64,000 nt of DNA from Cellulomonas sp. ES6 (GCF_030053835.1 NZ_CP125655.1:620001-684000), one strand, 5' to 3'. Counted from the first letter of the stretch, positions 25,672-35,295 are shown. Translations and numbers: made by a program. The notes: a model not told the origin generated them from the sequence alone.

Positions 25672-27213
25672 TCAGGCGGCGCCGTAGCCGCCACCGCCGG
25701 GGGTGCGCAGCAGGATCCGCGAGCCGGGCTGCAGGGCGGTCCTGCCCTTGGGGGCGGCCACGTCGACGTCGTCCACGCGCAGCAGGCCGGTGGCGCCGTC
25801 CTGCCCGCCCGCCAGGCCGGGGGCGGCGTGCTCGATGCGCTCGGTGAGGAACACGATGTCCAGCGGCTCGTCGTGCACGGACCGCACGACCACCTCCTGC
25901 CCCTCGCCGCCGGTCCACCGCCCGGCGCCGCCGGAGCCGCGGACGATCCGCTTGGCCTCGACGAGCACCGGAACCTGCGACTCGACGACCTCGACGGGGG
26001 TGTTCGAGACGTTCGACGGGGTGGACAGCGTCGCGTAGCCGTCCTGGCCCTGCGAGGCGCCCTGGCCGCCGTTGAAGCACAGCAGCGACGCGAACGGGCC
26101 GTCCGCCGCCTCACCGCGGATGCCGACCACCCAGAACGGGGTGCCGGCGGCGGCCGACACCCGGGTGGGCAGCGGGCCGAGCAGCGCGCGGGACAGGACC
26201 GCCGGGATGGCGTGCGCCGGGAAGTTGGCCGACACCGCGGCCGTCTTCGTCGGCTTGAGCAGGGAGCCCTCGGGCACCCGGATGGTGACGGGACGCAGGG
26301 CGCCCTCGTTGTTCGGCACGTCGGGCGCGAGCAGGCACGCCAGCCCGTACCGGGTGTACCCGTAGGTCGGGGACGCGGAGTTGATGCCGAACCGCGACTG
26401 CGGGGACGTCCCGGCGTAGTCGACCACCAGCTCGTCGCCGGCGACGTCCACGGTGACGTGGATCGTCTTGGGCTCCTCGAACCCGTCGAGGTCGACCGAC
26501 GCCGTGTACCGGCCGTCGGGGATCGCGGCGATGGAGCGACGCACGGCGCGCTCGGTGGCGCCGCAGATGTGCTCGGCGGCCTCCCGCAGGTCGAGGTCGG
26601 GGTCGGCGTCGAGCATGGCCTGCAGCCGCCGCTCCCCCAGCGCGTTCGCCGCGACCAGGGCGTCGACGTCGCCGAGCACCTGCCCGGGCACGCGGACGTT
26701 GCGCGCGAGGATGCGGCGCACCAGGGCGTTCGGCACGCCCTCCTCGACGAGCTTCACCGGCGGCAGGCAGAAGCCCTCCTCGTACACGTCCTGCGCGAAG
26801 GCGCCCTCGGACGTGCCGCCGATGTCGGACAGGTGGCAGATGCTCGCCACGTAGGCCACGATCTCGCCGTCGCGGAACACGGGCGTGACCGCCGTGAGGT
26901 CGGGCAGGTGGGTGTTGCCGAACCACGGGTCGTTGGTGGCGACCACGTCGCCCGGCCGCAGGTTCTGCTTGCCGAGCTCGGCCACCATCGCGGTCGCGGT
27001 GCCCGCCACCGTGCCGGTGAACACCGGCACCGACCGGCCGTACTCCACCAGCAGCGTGCCGTCGGCGGTCAGCACCGCGCAGGCCAGGTCGTTGGACTCC
27101 CGCACCACGGAGGAGAACGCGGTGCGCAGCAGCACCGCGGCCATCTCGTCCGCGACGGAGATGAGGCGCTGCCACACGATCTGCAGCGACGCGGCGTCCC
27201 AGGTCGTCGTCAT
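25672..27213 (-). CDS. hyuB: Hydantoinase/oxoprolinase subunit B (HyuB)
   Basis: 513 residues, usual length. N-terminal QRLISVADEMAAVLLRTAFSSVVRESNDLACAVL; further blocks GDVVATNDPWFGNTHLPDLT, HLSDIGG and GRWTGGEGQEVVV with the C-terminal Gly-rich end. Forms a heteromer with HyuA for ATP-dependent hydrolysis of hydantoins, 5-oxoproline, lactams or, in the related carboxylases, acetone. AAGGAG lies just before ATG 27213. Encoded 14 bp after the U32-like gene. Confidence 0.93.
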   Translation of the reverse strand: MTTTWDAASLQIVWQRLISVADEMAAVLLRTAFSSVVRESNDLACAVLTADGTLLVEYGRSVPVFTGTVAGTATAMVAELGKQNLRPGDVVATNDPWFGNTHLPDLTAVTPVFRDGEIVAYVASICHLSDIGGTSEGAFAQDVYEEGFCLPPVKLVEEGVPNALVRRILARNVRVPGQVLGDVDALVAANALGERRLQAMLDADPDLDLREAAEHICGATERAVRRSIAAIPDGRYTASVDLDGFEEPKTIHVTVDVAGDELVVDYAGTSPQSRFGINSASPTYGYTRYGLACLLAPDVPNNEGALRPVTIRVPEGSLLKPTKTAAVSANFPAHAIPAVLSRALLGPLPTRVSAAAGTPFWVVGIRGEAADGPFASLLCFNGGQGASQGQDGYATLSTPSNVSNTPVEVVESQVPVLVEAKRIVRGSGGAGRWTGGEGQEVVVRSVHDEPLDIVFLTERIEHAAPGLAGGQDGATGLLRVDDVDVAAPKGRTALQPGSRILLRTPGGGGYGAA

Positions 27214-27227
27214 GGGGGTCTCCTTCA

Positions 27228-28130
27228 TCAGAACTCGGGCTGGTCGGACGCGACCGCCTCGGGGAGCAGGCGCCGCAGCACCTGGTCGTCGAGGAGGATC
27301 TGGCGGGCGACCGCGGCGAGCTCGCGCTCGGTGGGGGCGGTCTCGGCGAAGTCCTGCGCGGCGTTCCCGGACTTCAGGTAGACCGGTGCGCCCACGCGCA
27401 CCAGCTCGGGGACGTCGTAGCCGCGCAGGAACCCGCCGGTCTGGCGCGGGTTGTCGGTGTGGAGGTCGAGCGGCACGGGCGTCGCGGCGCGCACCGCGGC
27501 GACCATCCGCACGTCGAGGTCGCGCTGGAGGTTGACGGAGTCCGCGCCCGCCTCGGCGAGCAGCAGCGCGTGCGCGGGGTTGGCCGCGCCCATGTTGGAC
27601 GACGCCTTGAGCCGCAGGTCCGCCGGCAGCTCGCCGGCGGCGCGCAGCCGGTGCAGCACCAGCAGCAGCCCCTCGTCGAACACGAGGAACCCGCGCACGC
27701 CCAGGTCGACGGCGTGCGCGACGTCCTCCAGCCCCTGCGCGAGGTGGTCGGCGCCGCGCAGCCGGTACGCGCTGGCCGCGGCGACCGCGCTCGACGCGAG
27801 CTTCTGCCCGCCCACGTCGTGCAGCCCGCGCGGCCCGACGGCCATCCGCAGCTGGATGCCGCGCTCGCGCGCCACGGCGACGAGGTCGGTCACCTCGGCG
27901 TCCAGGTACCGCATCGTGCCGACGGTGTTCGTCACCTGGTGCAGCCGCACGCCGCCGGCGGCCAGCAGGTCGTGCAGCCGCGCGGTCGACGGGGCGTCCA
28001 GGGCGCCGGCGACCTCCCACTTGTAGTGCCCGCCGTCGGCGAACCGCCCGGTGCTGGTCGCCGGGACGGCCGGGTCCTCGCCGGGCAGGCCGAGGCCGGT
28101 CAGCCACGCGCGGGCGCGCTCCGGGCTCAT
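27228..28130 (-). CDS. U32-peptidase-like TIM-barrel protein of hydantoinase cluster
   Basis: 300 residues. Blocks such as RLHQVTNTVGTMRYLDAEVTDLVAVARERG, LRLKASSNMGAANPAHALLLAEAGADSVNLQRDLD and VPLDLHTDNPRQTGGFLRGYDVPELVRVGAPVYLKSGN read as beta/alpha-barrel strands. The closest match I can name is the peptidase U32 superfamily; a racemase- or aldolase-like role is equally possible. Overlaps hyuA by ATGA and precedes hyuB, so it belongs to the same pathway. Function not assigned. Confidence 0.7.
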   Translation of the reverse strand: MSPERARAWLTGLGLPGEDPAVPATSTGRFADGGHYKWEVAGALDAPSTARLHDLLAAGGVRLHQVTNTVGTMRYLDAEVTDLVAVARERGIQLRMAVGPRGLHDVGGQKLASSAVAAASAYRLRGADHLAQGLEDVAHAVDLGVRGFLVFDEGLLLVLHRLRAAGELPADLRLKASSNMGAANPAHALLLAEAGADSVNLQRDLDVRMVAAVRAATPVPLDLHTDNPRQTGGFLRGYDVPELVRVGAPVYLKSGNAAQDFAETAPTERELAAVARQILLDDQVLRRLLPEAVASDQPEF

Positions 28131-30211
28131 GCGCCCACCTCCGCCAGCGGCACCTGCACGGCGGGCAGGTCGATGCGGATGTGCAGGTTGCCGTCCTCGT
28201 CGAGCCGCGCCTCGTCCCCGGGGCCGATCACCGCGGTCGACTCGGGGAGCTGGAGCACCGCCGGCCCGGTGACCGCGAAGCCGGGACGCTGCTCGAGCAT
28301 CCGCAGCACCGGCGCCTCCACCGGGCCGGTCTCCGGGAACCAGACCGTGCGGCTGCGGGCCGGCGCGGGGCCGTCCGCGGCCGGCGGGACGGTGCGGACC
28401 AGCTCCGGCTGCTCGAACGCGCCGTACACCCGCACGCGCCACGTCACGACCTCCGCGCGGTCGTAGTCCGGCCGGGTGCCGTACACCCGCTCGTACTCGG
28501 TGCCGAACGCCGCCAGGTACTCCGCCGGCCCGTCACCGTCGGCCACGGGCACCTCGATCTCGAAGCCCTGCCCGACGAACCGCATGTCCACGAACCGCTC
28601 GACGCGGTCCACCGGCTGGGCGAGCTCGGCGGCGGCCTGCGCGACCAGGCCGTCGTACAGGTCGGCGACCGTGCCCGGCTGCCAGGCGGCGAGCTCGGTC
28701 AGGTGCGTGCGGGACACCTCGACCATGGGCGGCGCCACCAGCAGCCCGGTCGCGGACAGCACACCGGCCGCGGACGGGATGACCACCTCGCGCAGCCCCA
28801 GCGTGCGGGCCACCCGCGCGGCGTGCACCGGCGCGGCACCGCCGAACGCCAGCATCGTGAACGTCCGGGGGTCGTGCCCGCGCTCGGTCGCGTGCACCTG
28901 CATGGCCAGCGCCATGTGCTCGTCGACCACCCGCACGACGCCCGCGGCCGCGGCGAGCGGGTCGTCGCCGAACGCGGCCCCGAGGTGCTCGACCATCGCG
29001 CGGCGCGACGCCTCGACGTCCAGCGACATCCGGCCGCCGAGGAAGTAGTCCGGGTCCAGGTACCCCAGCACGATGTCCGCGTCGGTGACCGTCGGGCGGT
29101 CCCCGCCGAGGCCGTACCCCGCGGGGCCCGGGCGGGAGCCCGCGGAGTGCGGCCCGACCTTGAGCAGCCCCAGGTCGTCGAGCGCCGCGATGGAGCCGCC
29201 GCCCGCCCCGATCTCCAGCATGTCGACCACCGGCATGCTGACCGGCAGCCCGGACCCGGCCTTCAGGCGGTGCACCCGGCCGACCTCGAACCCGTGGTGG
29301 ACGGTCGGGCGTCCTCCCTCGATGAGGCAGACCTTGGCGGTGGTCCCGCCCATGTCGAACGCGATGAGACGGTCCAGCCCCAGCCGGCGGCCCACGTACG
29401 CGGCGCCGATCGCGCCGGCCGCCGGGCCCGACTCCAGCAGGCGCAGCGGGTGCTCGCGGGCGGTCGGGGTGGAGATCACGCCGCCGTTCGACTGCATGAG
29501 CACCAGCGGCTGGTCGATGCCGAGCCGGCCGACGGCGCGCTCGATGTCGGCGAAGTGCTCCCCCGCGACCGGGCGGACGTACGCGTTGGCGAGCGTCGTG
29601 ACCGTGCGCTCGTACTCCCGGATCACCGGCACCAGGTGGCCGGACAGCGTGACCGGCACGCCGGGCAGCCGGTCCGCGAGCACCTTGCCCACCGCCTCCT
29701 CGTGCGCCGCGCTGGCGTAGGAGTGCAGCAGGCACACCGCCACGGACTCCACGCCGAGCTCCGCGAGCCGGTCCGCGATGCGGGCCACCTCGTCCAGGTC
29801 GAGCGGGGTGGCGACCGAGCCGTCGGCGCGCAGCCGCTCGGTGACCTCGAACCGCTGCGCCACGGGCACCAGCGGCTCCGGGAGCTTCAGCTGGGCGTCG
29901 TACAGGTCGTACCGCCACTCGCGGCCGATCTCGAGGGTGTCCCCGAAGCCGCGGGTGGTCAGCAGGGCGGTGTCGGCGCCGCGGCGCTCGATCAGCGCGT
30001 TGGTCACGAGGGTGGTGGCGCCGACGACGGAGTCGCCGACGGCGTCCGCCCCGGTGCCCGCCGCGTCGAGCACCTGGCGGATGCCCTGCTCGATGGCGCG
30101 GCTGAAGTCGTCGTAGGTGGTCAGGCACTTGCCCAGCCAGGCACGGCCGGACACGTCGTCCAGCAGCACCAGGTCGGTGAAGGTGCCGCCGATGTCGAAG
30201 CTCACTCGCAC
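28127..30211 (-). CDS. hyuA: Hydantoinase/oxoprolinase subunit A (HyuA)
   Basis: 694 residues. Actin-like ATPase domains: phosphate loop FDIGGTFTDLVLL at the N-terminus, QSNGGVI and AFDMGGTTAKVCLI in the second half, GAGGGSIA later. Provides ATP-dependent activation of the cyclic substrate together with HyuB. GTG 30211 is preceded by GAGGAG. A 105-bp gap to the MFS gene upstream is the largest break in the cluster and might hold an internal promoter. Confidence 0.94.
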   Translation of the reverse strand: MRVSFDIGGTFTDLVLLDDVSGRAWLGKCLTTYDDFSRAIEQGIRQVLDAAGTGADAVGDSVVGATTLVTNALIERRGADTALLTTRGFGDTLEIGREWRYDLYDAQLKLPEPLVPVAQRFEVTERLRADGSVATPLDLDEVARIADRLAELGVESVAVCLLHSYASAAHEEAVGKVLADRLPGVPVTLSGHLVPVIREYERTVTTLANAYVRPVAGEHFADIERAVGRLGIDQPLVLMQSNGGVISTPTAREHPLRLLESGPAAGAIGAAYVGRRLGLDRLIAFDMGGTTAKVCLIEGGRPTVHHGFEVGRVHRLKAGSGLPVSMPVVDMLEIGAGGGSIAALDDLGLLKVGPHSAGSRPGPAGYGLGGDRPTVTDADIVLGYLDPDYFLGGRMSLDVEASRRAMVEHLGAAFGDDPLAAAAGVVRVVDEHMALAMQVHATERGHDPRTFTMLAFGGAAPVHAARVARTLGLREVVIPSAAGVLSATGLLVAPPMVEVSRTHLTELAAWQPGTVADLYDGLVAQAAAELAQPVDRVERFVDMRFVGQGFEIEVPVADGDGPAEYLAAFGTEYERVYGTRPDYDRAEVVTWRVRVYGAFEQPELVRTVPPAADGPAPARSRTVWFPETGPVEAPVLRMLEQRPGFAVTGPAVLQLPESTAVIGPGDEARLDEDGNLHIRIDLPAVQVPLAEVGA

Positions 30212-30316
30212 GGGTCGCTCCTCGCGGAGGTCGAAGGGGTCAGGGGGCGGGTGCGGGGCGGTCCGTCGGCGGGCGGGGAGGCACGAGCAGCACGGGCTGG
30301 CGGTCCGGGACGTGGC

Positions 30317-31366
30317 TCACGCGACCACCACCGGGTAGGCCAGGACCGGCAGGACGAGGCCGAGCTGGCCGCCGCGCTGCGTGCGGGCGAGGGCGGTCAG
30401 CCCCCGCGGCGCGGCCGCGCGCAGGGCCGCGTCGAACCCGACGCCCGCGGCGGCGCCGAGCAGCGCGGCCGACGCGAGCGCCCCGGCGAGGTGGCCGGCG
30501 TGCAGCGCCACCGCCTCCCCCGCGGCGCCCGCCACGGCGGCGGCCAGCGCGAGGGCGTGCACCCGCCGGGCGGGCAGGCCGCCGAGCAGCAGCCGGGCAC
30601 CGCCGGCGCTCAGCATGACCAGGCCCGTGGTCGCGCCCGCGACGGTCGCCGCTCCCCCGGCCAGCGCGGCCACGACGCCCGGGAGGGTCGACGAGAACAG
30701 GCCGAGGACGCCGGTGCAGGCGAAGGCCAGCAGGGCGGGCAGCGTCGCCGCCTGGACGCGGACCGCCGAGGACACCGCCACCGGCGAGGACGCCCCGACC
30801 GCCCCGACGACCCCGGCCACCTCGACCCGCCGCACGAGCACCGCCGCCGCGGGCAGCAGCACCAGGCCGACGCCGAGCACCGCGGGCCGCGTCCACCCGG
30901 CGGCGGCGAGGCCGCCCGCGAGGAGCGCCCCGGCGCCGACCGCGCCCAGCACCGCGGCCGTCGCGACCGCCGTCCCGCGCGGGTGCCGCGCGAGCCCCGC
31001 GGTCGCCAGCGGCGTGAGCGCCCCGAGCGCGAGCCCCGTGACGACCCGCCCGGCGAGCAGCAGCGCGAACCCGCCGGGCGCGGGCGCGGCGACGAGCAGC
31101 AGCGCGCCGGCGGTGTCCAGGAGCAGCAGCGCCGCGACGACCCGCCCGGTGGCCGCCCCGGACGCCCGCGCCGCGGTCCGCGGCCGGGCGACCACCGTCA
31201 TGGCCGCGACCTGCGCGACCCCGTGGGCGGCGAACAGCACCGCGGCGGTCCACCGGGAGCCGGTCTGCTCCTGCACGAGGTGGTACCAGGCCGACGGGAA
31301 CGCCGAGTACGCGCCGGCGGCGGCGAGCGCCAGGGCGAGCCGGGTGGTGCCGGTGGTGCCCGTCAC
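30317..31366 (-). CDS. MFS-type transporter, unusually short
   Basis: 349 residues, Ala/Leu/Gly-rich, with ten to eleven helices (normal MFS proteins have about 400 residues and twelve). VVTGLALGALTPLATAGLARHPRG resembles the MFS loop 4-5 region. Substrate unknown. GTG 31366 overlaps the stop of the ornithine-cyclodeaminase-like gene as GTGA. Could export an intermediate or import the substrate beside the ABC system. Confidence 0.75.
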   Translation of the reverse strand: MTGTTGTTRLALALAAAGAYSAFPSAWYHLVQEQTGSRWTAAVLFAAHGVAQVAAMTVVARPRTAARASGAATGRVVAALLLLDTAGALLLVAAPAPGGFALLLAGRVVTGLALGALTPLATAGLARHPRGTAVATAAVLGAVGAGALLAGGLAAAGWTRPAVLGVGLVLLPAAAVLVRRVEVAGVVGAVGASSPVAVSSAVRVQAATLPALLAFACTGVLGLFSSTLPGVVAALAGGAATVAGATTGLVMLSAGGARLLLGGLPARRVHALALAAAVAGAAGEAVALHAGHLAGALASAALLGAAAGVGFDAALRAAAPRGLTALARTQRGGQLGLVLPVLAYPVVVA

Positions 31367-32211
31367 GGCCGCACCCCCGGCAGGCACGCGGCCAGCGCGA
31401 CGTCGCAGACGGCGGAGCCCGCGACGTCGAGCAGCACCGGTCCGCGCGGCCGCTCGACGAGCCCGGCGAGCAGGCGCGGCACCGCGGGTGCCTCGGCGCC
31501 CGGCCGCACCTGGTCGTCCAGCACCGGCACGCCCGGCGGCCGGTGCCACGTGCGGGCGCCGTCCAGCGCGACGACGGTCGCGTCCGGCGCGAGCGCCGCC
31601 AGGTCCGCGACGGGCGCGTCCGCGCCGGTCGCGGAGAACGCCCAGTCCGCGCCGGCCAGCACCGCCGTGTCCGTCCCGACCCGCAGGTCCGCCACGCGGG
31701 GCGCCAGCTCGGCGTGCAGCGAGCGCGCCGACGCCGCCGTCCGCACGAGCACGCGCACGGCCGCCGTCGGCTCCGCGGCGAGCACCGCGTCGAGCACCGC
31801 GCGGTTCGTGGACCCGCAGCCGACCAGCGCGACCGCGCCCGGCGGCCGGGTGGCCGCGGCACGGGCCACCGCGACGGCCGTCGCCGCCGTGCGCACCCGC
31901 GTGAACGCCATGCCGGTGACGACGGCGAGCGGGGTGCCGTCCGACGCGTCGGACACGACCACGGTCGAGGTGGACGTCCCCGGCCGGCCCGGCGCGCCCG
32001 GGGCGTACGAGGCCCACTTGGCGGCGGCCAGCCCCAGCCGCGGCACGACGCCGGCCAGCGAGAGGAAGAACGCACCAGGCCCGGTGGGCAGCACGGCCTT
32101 CGGCGCCTGCGACGCCGCCCCGGTGCCCAGGTCGGCCAGGCAGCGCGCGACCTCCGCGACCACCGCGGGCAGGCTCACGCGGGCCACGTCCGCGTCCGTC
32201 AGCTCACGCAC
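31363..32211 (-). CDS. Ornithine cyclodeaminase / mu-crystallin family protein
   Basis: 282 residues, slightly short for the family (about 320). Substrate side: PKAVLPTGPGAFFLSLAGVVPRLGLAAAKWASYAP; then VVVSDASDGTPLAVVTGMAFTRVRTAATAVAVARAAA and Rossmann motif VALVGCGSTNRAVLDAVL. Members are NAD(P)-dependent deaminating cyclases, cyclic imine reductases or alanine dehydrogenases. GTG 32211 overlaps the regulator stop by 8 bases. In this cluster it may reduce or deaminate a cyclic imine formed from the imported compound. Confidence 0.82.
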   Translation of the reverse strand: MRELTDADVARVSLPAVVAEVARCLADLGTGAASQAPKAVLPTGPGAFFLSLAGVVPRLGLAAAKWASYAPGAPGRPGTSTSTVVVSDASDGTPLAVVTGMAFTRVRTAATAVAVARAAATRPPGAVALVGCGSTNRAVLDAVLAAEPTAAVRVLVRTAASARSLHAELAPRVADLRVGTDTAVLAGADWAFSATGADAPVADLAALAPDATVVALDGARTWHRPPGVPVLDDQVRPGAEAPAVPRLLAGLVERPRGPVLLDVAGSAVCDVALAACLPGVRP

Positions 32212-33625
32212 CCGTCGCCTCCCGTCCCGCTCGCGCGCCACCGCCGGGGTCGGCCCCCGGCAGCACGTCCGGTGCGCCACCGGCCCCGGCGTCCAGCGCC
32301 GCGTCGCGGGTGCGGGCCTCGACGGCCAGCGCGACGACGGCGGCGACGGTCCGCAGGTACGCGGACCGGGCGGGCGGGAACGCCCGGGGCGCGCGGCTGA
32401 CGAACGCGAGGTCCCCCCACACGCGGCCGTGCACGTGCAGCGGGAACATCACGCACGCGTGCAGGTCCTCCGCGGTGGACATCCGGGCGGTCACCGGGAA
32501 CCGCTTGGACAGCCGCGTCATGTCGGACATCTGCACGACCTCGCCGCGGGCGTACACCTGCGAGCCCATGAACCCCTCGCTGATGGGGTGCCCGGTCGCG
32601 ATGGACTGCCGCCACCGCGCGGACATCCCCGCCGACGCCACCAGCCGCGAGACGCCGCGGCCGGCGTCGTCGACGTCGAGCCGGAACACCGTCGCCGCGT
32701 CCCCGAAGCCCCGCGTCACGGCCCACTGCACGACCGTCTCGGCGATGGTCGCCGGGTCCTGCGCGGCCGGCAGCGTGTCGATCAGCGCCTGCAGCGCGTC
32801 CGCCTGCGCGTTGAGCACCGCGATCGCCTGCCGCAGCCGCTCCTCGCTGCGGTCCTCGCCGAGCTCGGCGACGGGCTGGAGGAACTGGTAGCCGAGGCCG
32901 CGCGCGGACCCGATCCACCGCGGCGCGCGCGGCGGGTCGCCGATCTTGCGCCGCAGCCGGCCGACGTGGATCCGCAGGGTGTTGCGGACGTCGCCGTGCC
33001 GCCACCCCCACACCTGCTGGGCGATCTCGTGGTGCCCCGCCACCTGCTGGGCGCGCCCCATGAGGTAGGCCAGCAGGTCGAACTCGGTCTGGCTGAGCGG
33101 CACCGGCTCGTCGTCGAGCAGGCAGCGCCGGGCCTGCAGGTCCACCCGCATCGGGCCGGCCTGCAACCACCGCACCTGCAGCAGCGCGTCACCGGCGGCG
33201 CTGCGGCCCAGCGCCGTGAGCCGCGCCACCACCTCGCGGGCCCCGGCGCGGGGCTCGACCACCAGGTTCGCGCCCGCCCCCAGGAGCGTGAGCTCCTCGT
33301 CGGCGGTGACATCGGTGGCGACCACGGCGAGCGGGAACGAGCCGGCCCTCCGCAGCTGCCGCACGGCCTGGTGCACCCACGCGAACGTGCTGCCCCCGAC
33401 CAGCACGATCCGGGTGTCGCGGACGGACGCGACGTGCGCCGCGCGCGTGATGTCGTCGTGCACCGCCGTCGGCCACTCCGCGCGCCCCGCCCGCCCGCGC
33501 AGCCGGGACGCGGGCGACCCCGGCTCCGCGCACAGCACGGCCGGGCTGAGCACCGCGAGGTCCTGCGGGGTCAGCGCGCGGCCGAGGCCGGCCTCGAGCG
33601 GCGTCGGGGACGTGGCGACCACCAC
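32204..33625 (-). CDS. Winged-helix/GAF regulator with a receiver-like domain
   Basis: 473 residues. Residues about 70-140 look like a response-regulator fold (RIVLVGGSTFAWV, VVATDVTADEELTLLGAGANLVVEP) but lack the acidic pocket and a clear phospho-Asp. An OmpR-type winged helix covers about 155-250 (RRCLLDDEPVPLSQTEFDLLAYLM, NTLRIHVGRLRRKIG, GLGYQF), and a GAF-like domain about 280-440. It lies within the transport and hydantoinase cluster, 3 bp after the ABC ATPase, and probably controls it by sensing a ligand with GAF. No partner kinase is nearby. Confidence 0.8.
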   Translation of the reverse strand: MVVATSPTPLEAGLGRALTPQDLAVLSPAVLCAEPGSPASRLRGRAGRAEWPTAVHDDITRAAHVASVRDTRIVLVGGSTFAWVHQAVRQLRRAGSFPLAVVATDVTADEELTLLGAGANLVVEPRAGAREVVARLTALGRSAAGDALLQVRWLQAGPMRVDLQARRCLLDDEPVPLSQTEFDLLAYLMGRAQQVAGHHEIAQQVWGWRHGDVRNTLRIHVGRLRRKIGDPPRAPRWIGSARGLGYQFLQPVAELGEDRSEERLRQAIAVLNAQADALQALIDTLPAAQDPATIAETVVQWAVTRGFGDAATVFRLDVDDAGRGVSRLVASAGMSARWRQSIATGHPISEGFMGSQVYARGEVVQMSDMTRLSKRFPVTARMSTAEDLHACVMFPLHVHGRVWGDLAFVSRAPRAFPPARSAYLRTVAAVVALAVEARTRDAALDAGAGGAPDVLPGADPGGGARAGREATGA

Positions 33626-33628
33626 GGC

Positions 33629-34399
33629 TCAGAGCACCTTCGACAGGAAGGAGCGGGTGCGCTCGTGGGCCGGCGCGCCGAGCACCTGCGCGGGGGCGCC
33701 CTGCTCGACGACCAGGCCGTCCGCCATGAAGGCGACCTGCGAGGCGACCTCGCGGGCGAACGCCATCTCGTGCGTGACGACGATCATCGTCATGCCGTCG
33801 GCGGCGAGCCCGCGCATCACGTCGAGCACCTCGCCGACGAGCTCCGGGTCCAGGGCGGACGTCGGCTCGTCGAACAGCATGAGCCCGGGCCGCATCGCCA
33901 GGCCGCGCGCGATGGCGACGCGCTGCTGCTGGCCGCCCGACAGGCTGCGCGGGTAGGCGTCGGCCTTCTCGGCCATCCCGACGCGCGTCAGCAGGTCCAT
34001 CGCGGTCGAGACCGCGGCGTCCCGCGAGTACCGCCGCACCCGCATCGGCGCCTCGATGACGTTCTGCAGCACGGTCAGGTGCGGGAACAGGTTGAAGTGC
34101 TGGAACACCATGCCGATGTCGGCGCGCTGCGCGTGCACCGCCTTCGGGGACAGCTCGTGCAGCCGGCCCCCGCGCTCCTCCATGCCGATGAGCCGGCCGT
34201 CGACCACCACCCGGCCCGCGTCGGGCCGCTCCAGGTGGTTGATGCAGCGCAGCAGCGTCGACTTGCCGGAGCCGGAGGCGCCGATCAGGCACAGCACCTC
34301 GCCGGCGCGCACGTCGAGGTCGACGCCGCGCAGCACCTCGTGGGAGCCGAACCGCTTGCGCAGCTCGCGCACCTGCACTAGCGCCTGGGGAGCAGCCAC
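33629..34399 (-). CDS. Polar amino acid ABC transporter, ATPase
   Basis: 256 residues. Walker A GASGSGKST, Q-loop FQHFNLFPHLTV, signature LSGGQQQRVAIARGLA, Walker B LMLFDEPTSALDPE and H-loop VVTHEMAFA. Belongs to the GlnQ/HisP group (PAAT family). GTG 34399 is chosen for GGAAGG about 9 bases upstream; it overlaps the permease gene by 22 bases. Serves the permease and binding protein encoded just before it. Confidence 0.95.
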   Translation of the reverse strand: MAAPQALVQVRELRKRFGSHEVLRGVDLDVRAGEVLCLIGASGSGKSTLLRCINHLERPDAGRVVVDGRLIGMEERGGRLHELSPKAVHAQRADIGMVFQHFNLFPHLTVLQNVIEAPMRVRRYSRDAAVSTAMDLLTRVGMAEKADAYPRSLSGGQQQRVAIARGLAMRPGLMLFDEPTSALDPELVGEVLDVMRGLAADGMTMIVVTHEMAFAREVASQVAFMADGLVVEQGAPAQVLGAPAHERTRSFLSKVL

Positions 34400-35295
34400 C
34401 GGGCCCACCTTCCGTTGCGGGTGACGTCGTCCGGGGTCCGGCGGAAGCCGGCGCCGAGCCGGGCCTCGACGCGGGACTCCACCGCCGTCAGGGCGGTGAC
34501 CACGGCGAGGTACCAGAGGCACACGACGATGAGGACGGGGATGGTCTCGTACGTGCGGGCGTAGATGAGCTGACCGGCGTACAGCAGCTCCGGCAGCGCG
34601 ATCACCGACACGACGGACGAGTACTTGAGCAGGCCGATGGCCTCGTTGGCGGCCGGCGGGACGATGACGCGCAGCGCCTGCGGCAGCACGATCCGGCGGA
34701 ACGTGTCGAGGCGGCCGAGCCCGAGCGCGTGCGCGGCCTCCGTCTGCCCCTTGTCGACCGAGATGATCCCGGAGCGGATGATCTCGCCGAGGTACGCGGC
34801 CTCGTTGAGCGCGAGGCCGAGGATCGCGGCCGTCCACGGGGTGATGAGGTCGTTGGTGCTCGCCGACCACAGCGTGGGGCCGAACGGCACCCCGATGCTC
34901 ACCGTCGGGACCAGGATCGCCAGGTTGTACCAGAGGATCAGCTGCACCAGCACGGGCGTGCCGCGGAAGAACCAGACGTACGCCCCCGCGGTGCCGCGCA
35001 GCAGCGGGCTGGTCGACAGCCGCATGGTCGCGAGCACCAGGCCGAGCGCCGCGGCGATGACCGTGCCGATGAGCGTGAGGAGCAGCGTCGTGCGCAGGCC
35101 GGCGAGGATGCGCGGGTCGAACAGGTACCGGGCGACGACGTCCCACTGGTAGTTCGGGTTCGTGACGAAGGACGAGACCACCGCGACCGCGAGCACCGCG
35201 ACCACGGCCATGCCCACCCAGCGCCACGGCCTGGGCCGCGGGACGACGACGTTGTCGGCGCCCCGCGGCGCCAGGGTGAGGTCCGGGCGCGTCAT
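34378..35295 (-). CDS. Polar amino acid ABC transporter, permease
   Basis: 305 residues with an N-terminal extension, one helix at about 28-46 and a HisM-type core (GLRTTLLLTLIGTVIAAALGLVLATMRLS). The EAA loop reads EAAHALGLGRLDTFRRIVLPQALRVIVPP. Only one permease gene is present, so it probably works as a homodimer. ATG 35295 overlaps the stop of the binding-protein gene. Confidence 0.94.
   Translation of the reverse strand: MTRPDLTLAPRGADNVVVPRPRPWRWVGMAVVAVLAVAVVSSFVTNPNYQWDVVARYLFDPRILAGLRTTLLLTLIGTVIAAALGLVLATMRLSTSPLLRGTAGAYVWFFRGTPVLVQLILWYNLAILVPTVSIGVPFGPTLWSASTNDLITPWTAAILGLALNEAAYLGEIIRSGIISVDKGQTEAAHALGLGRLDTFRRIVLPQALRVIVPPAANEAIGLLKYSSVVSVIALPELLYAGQLIYARTYETIPVLIVVCLWYLAVVTALTAVESRVEARLGAGFRRTPDDVTRNGRWARWLLPRR

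Noticed and set aside
28181..34381. Plus-strand open frame of over 2000 codons
   Set aside because: It runs antisense to hyuA, the MFS, OCD and regulator genes. At this GC content stop codons are rare in the antisense frame. The product is Arg/Ala/Gly/His low complexity with no domain.
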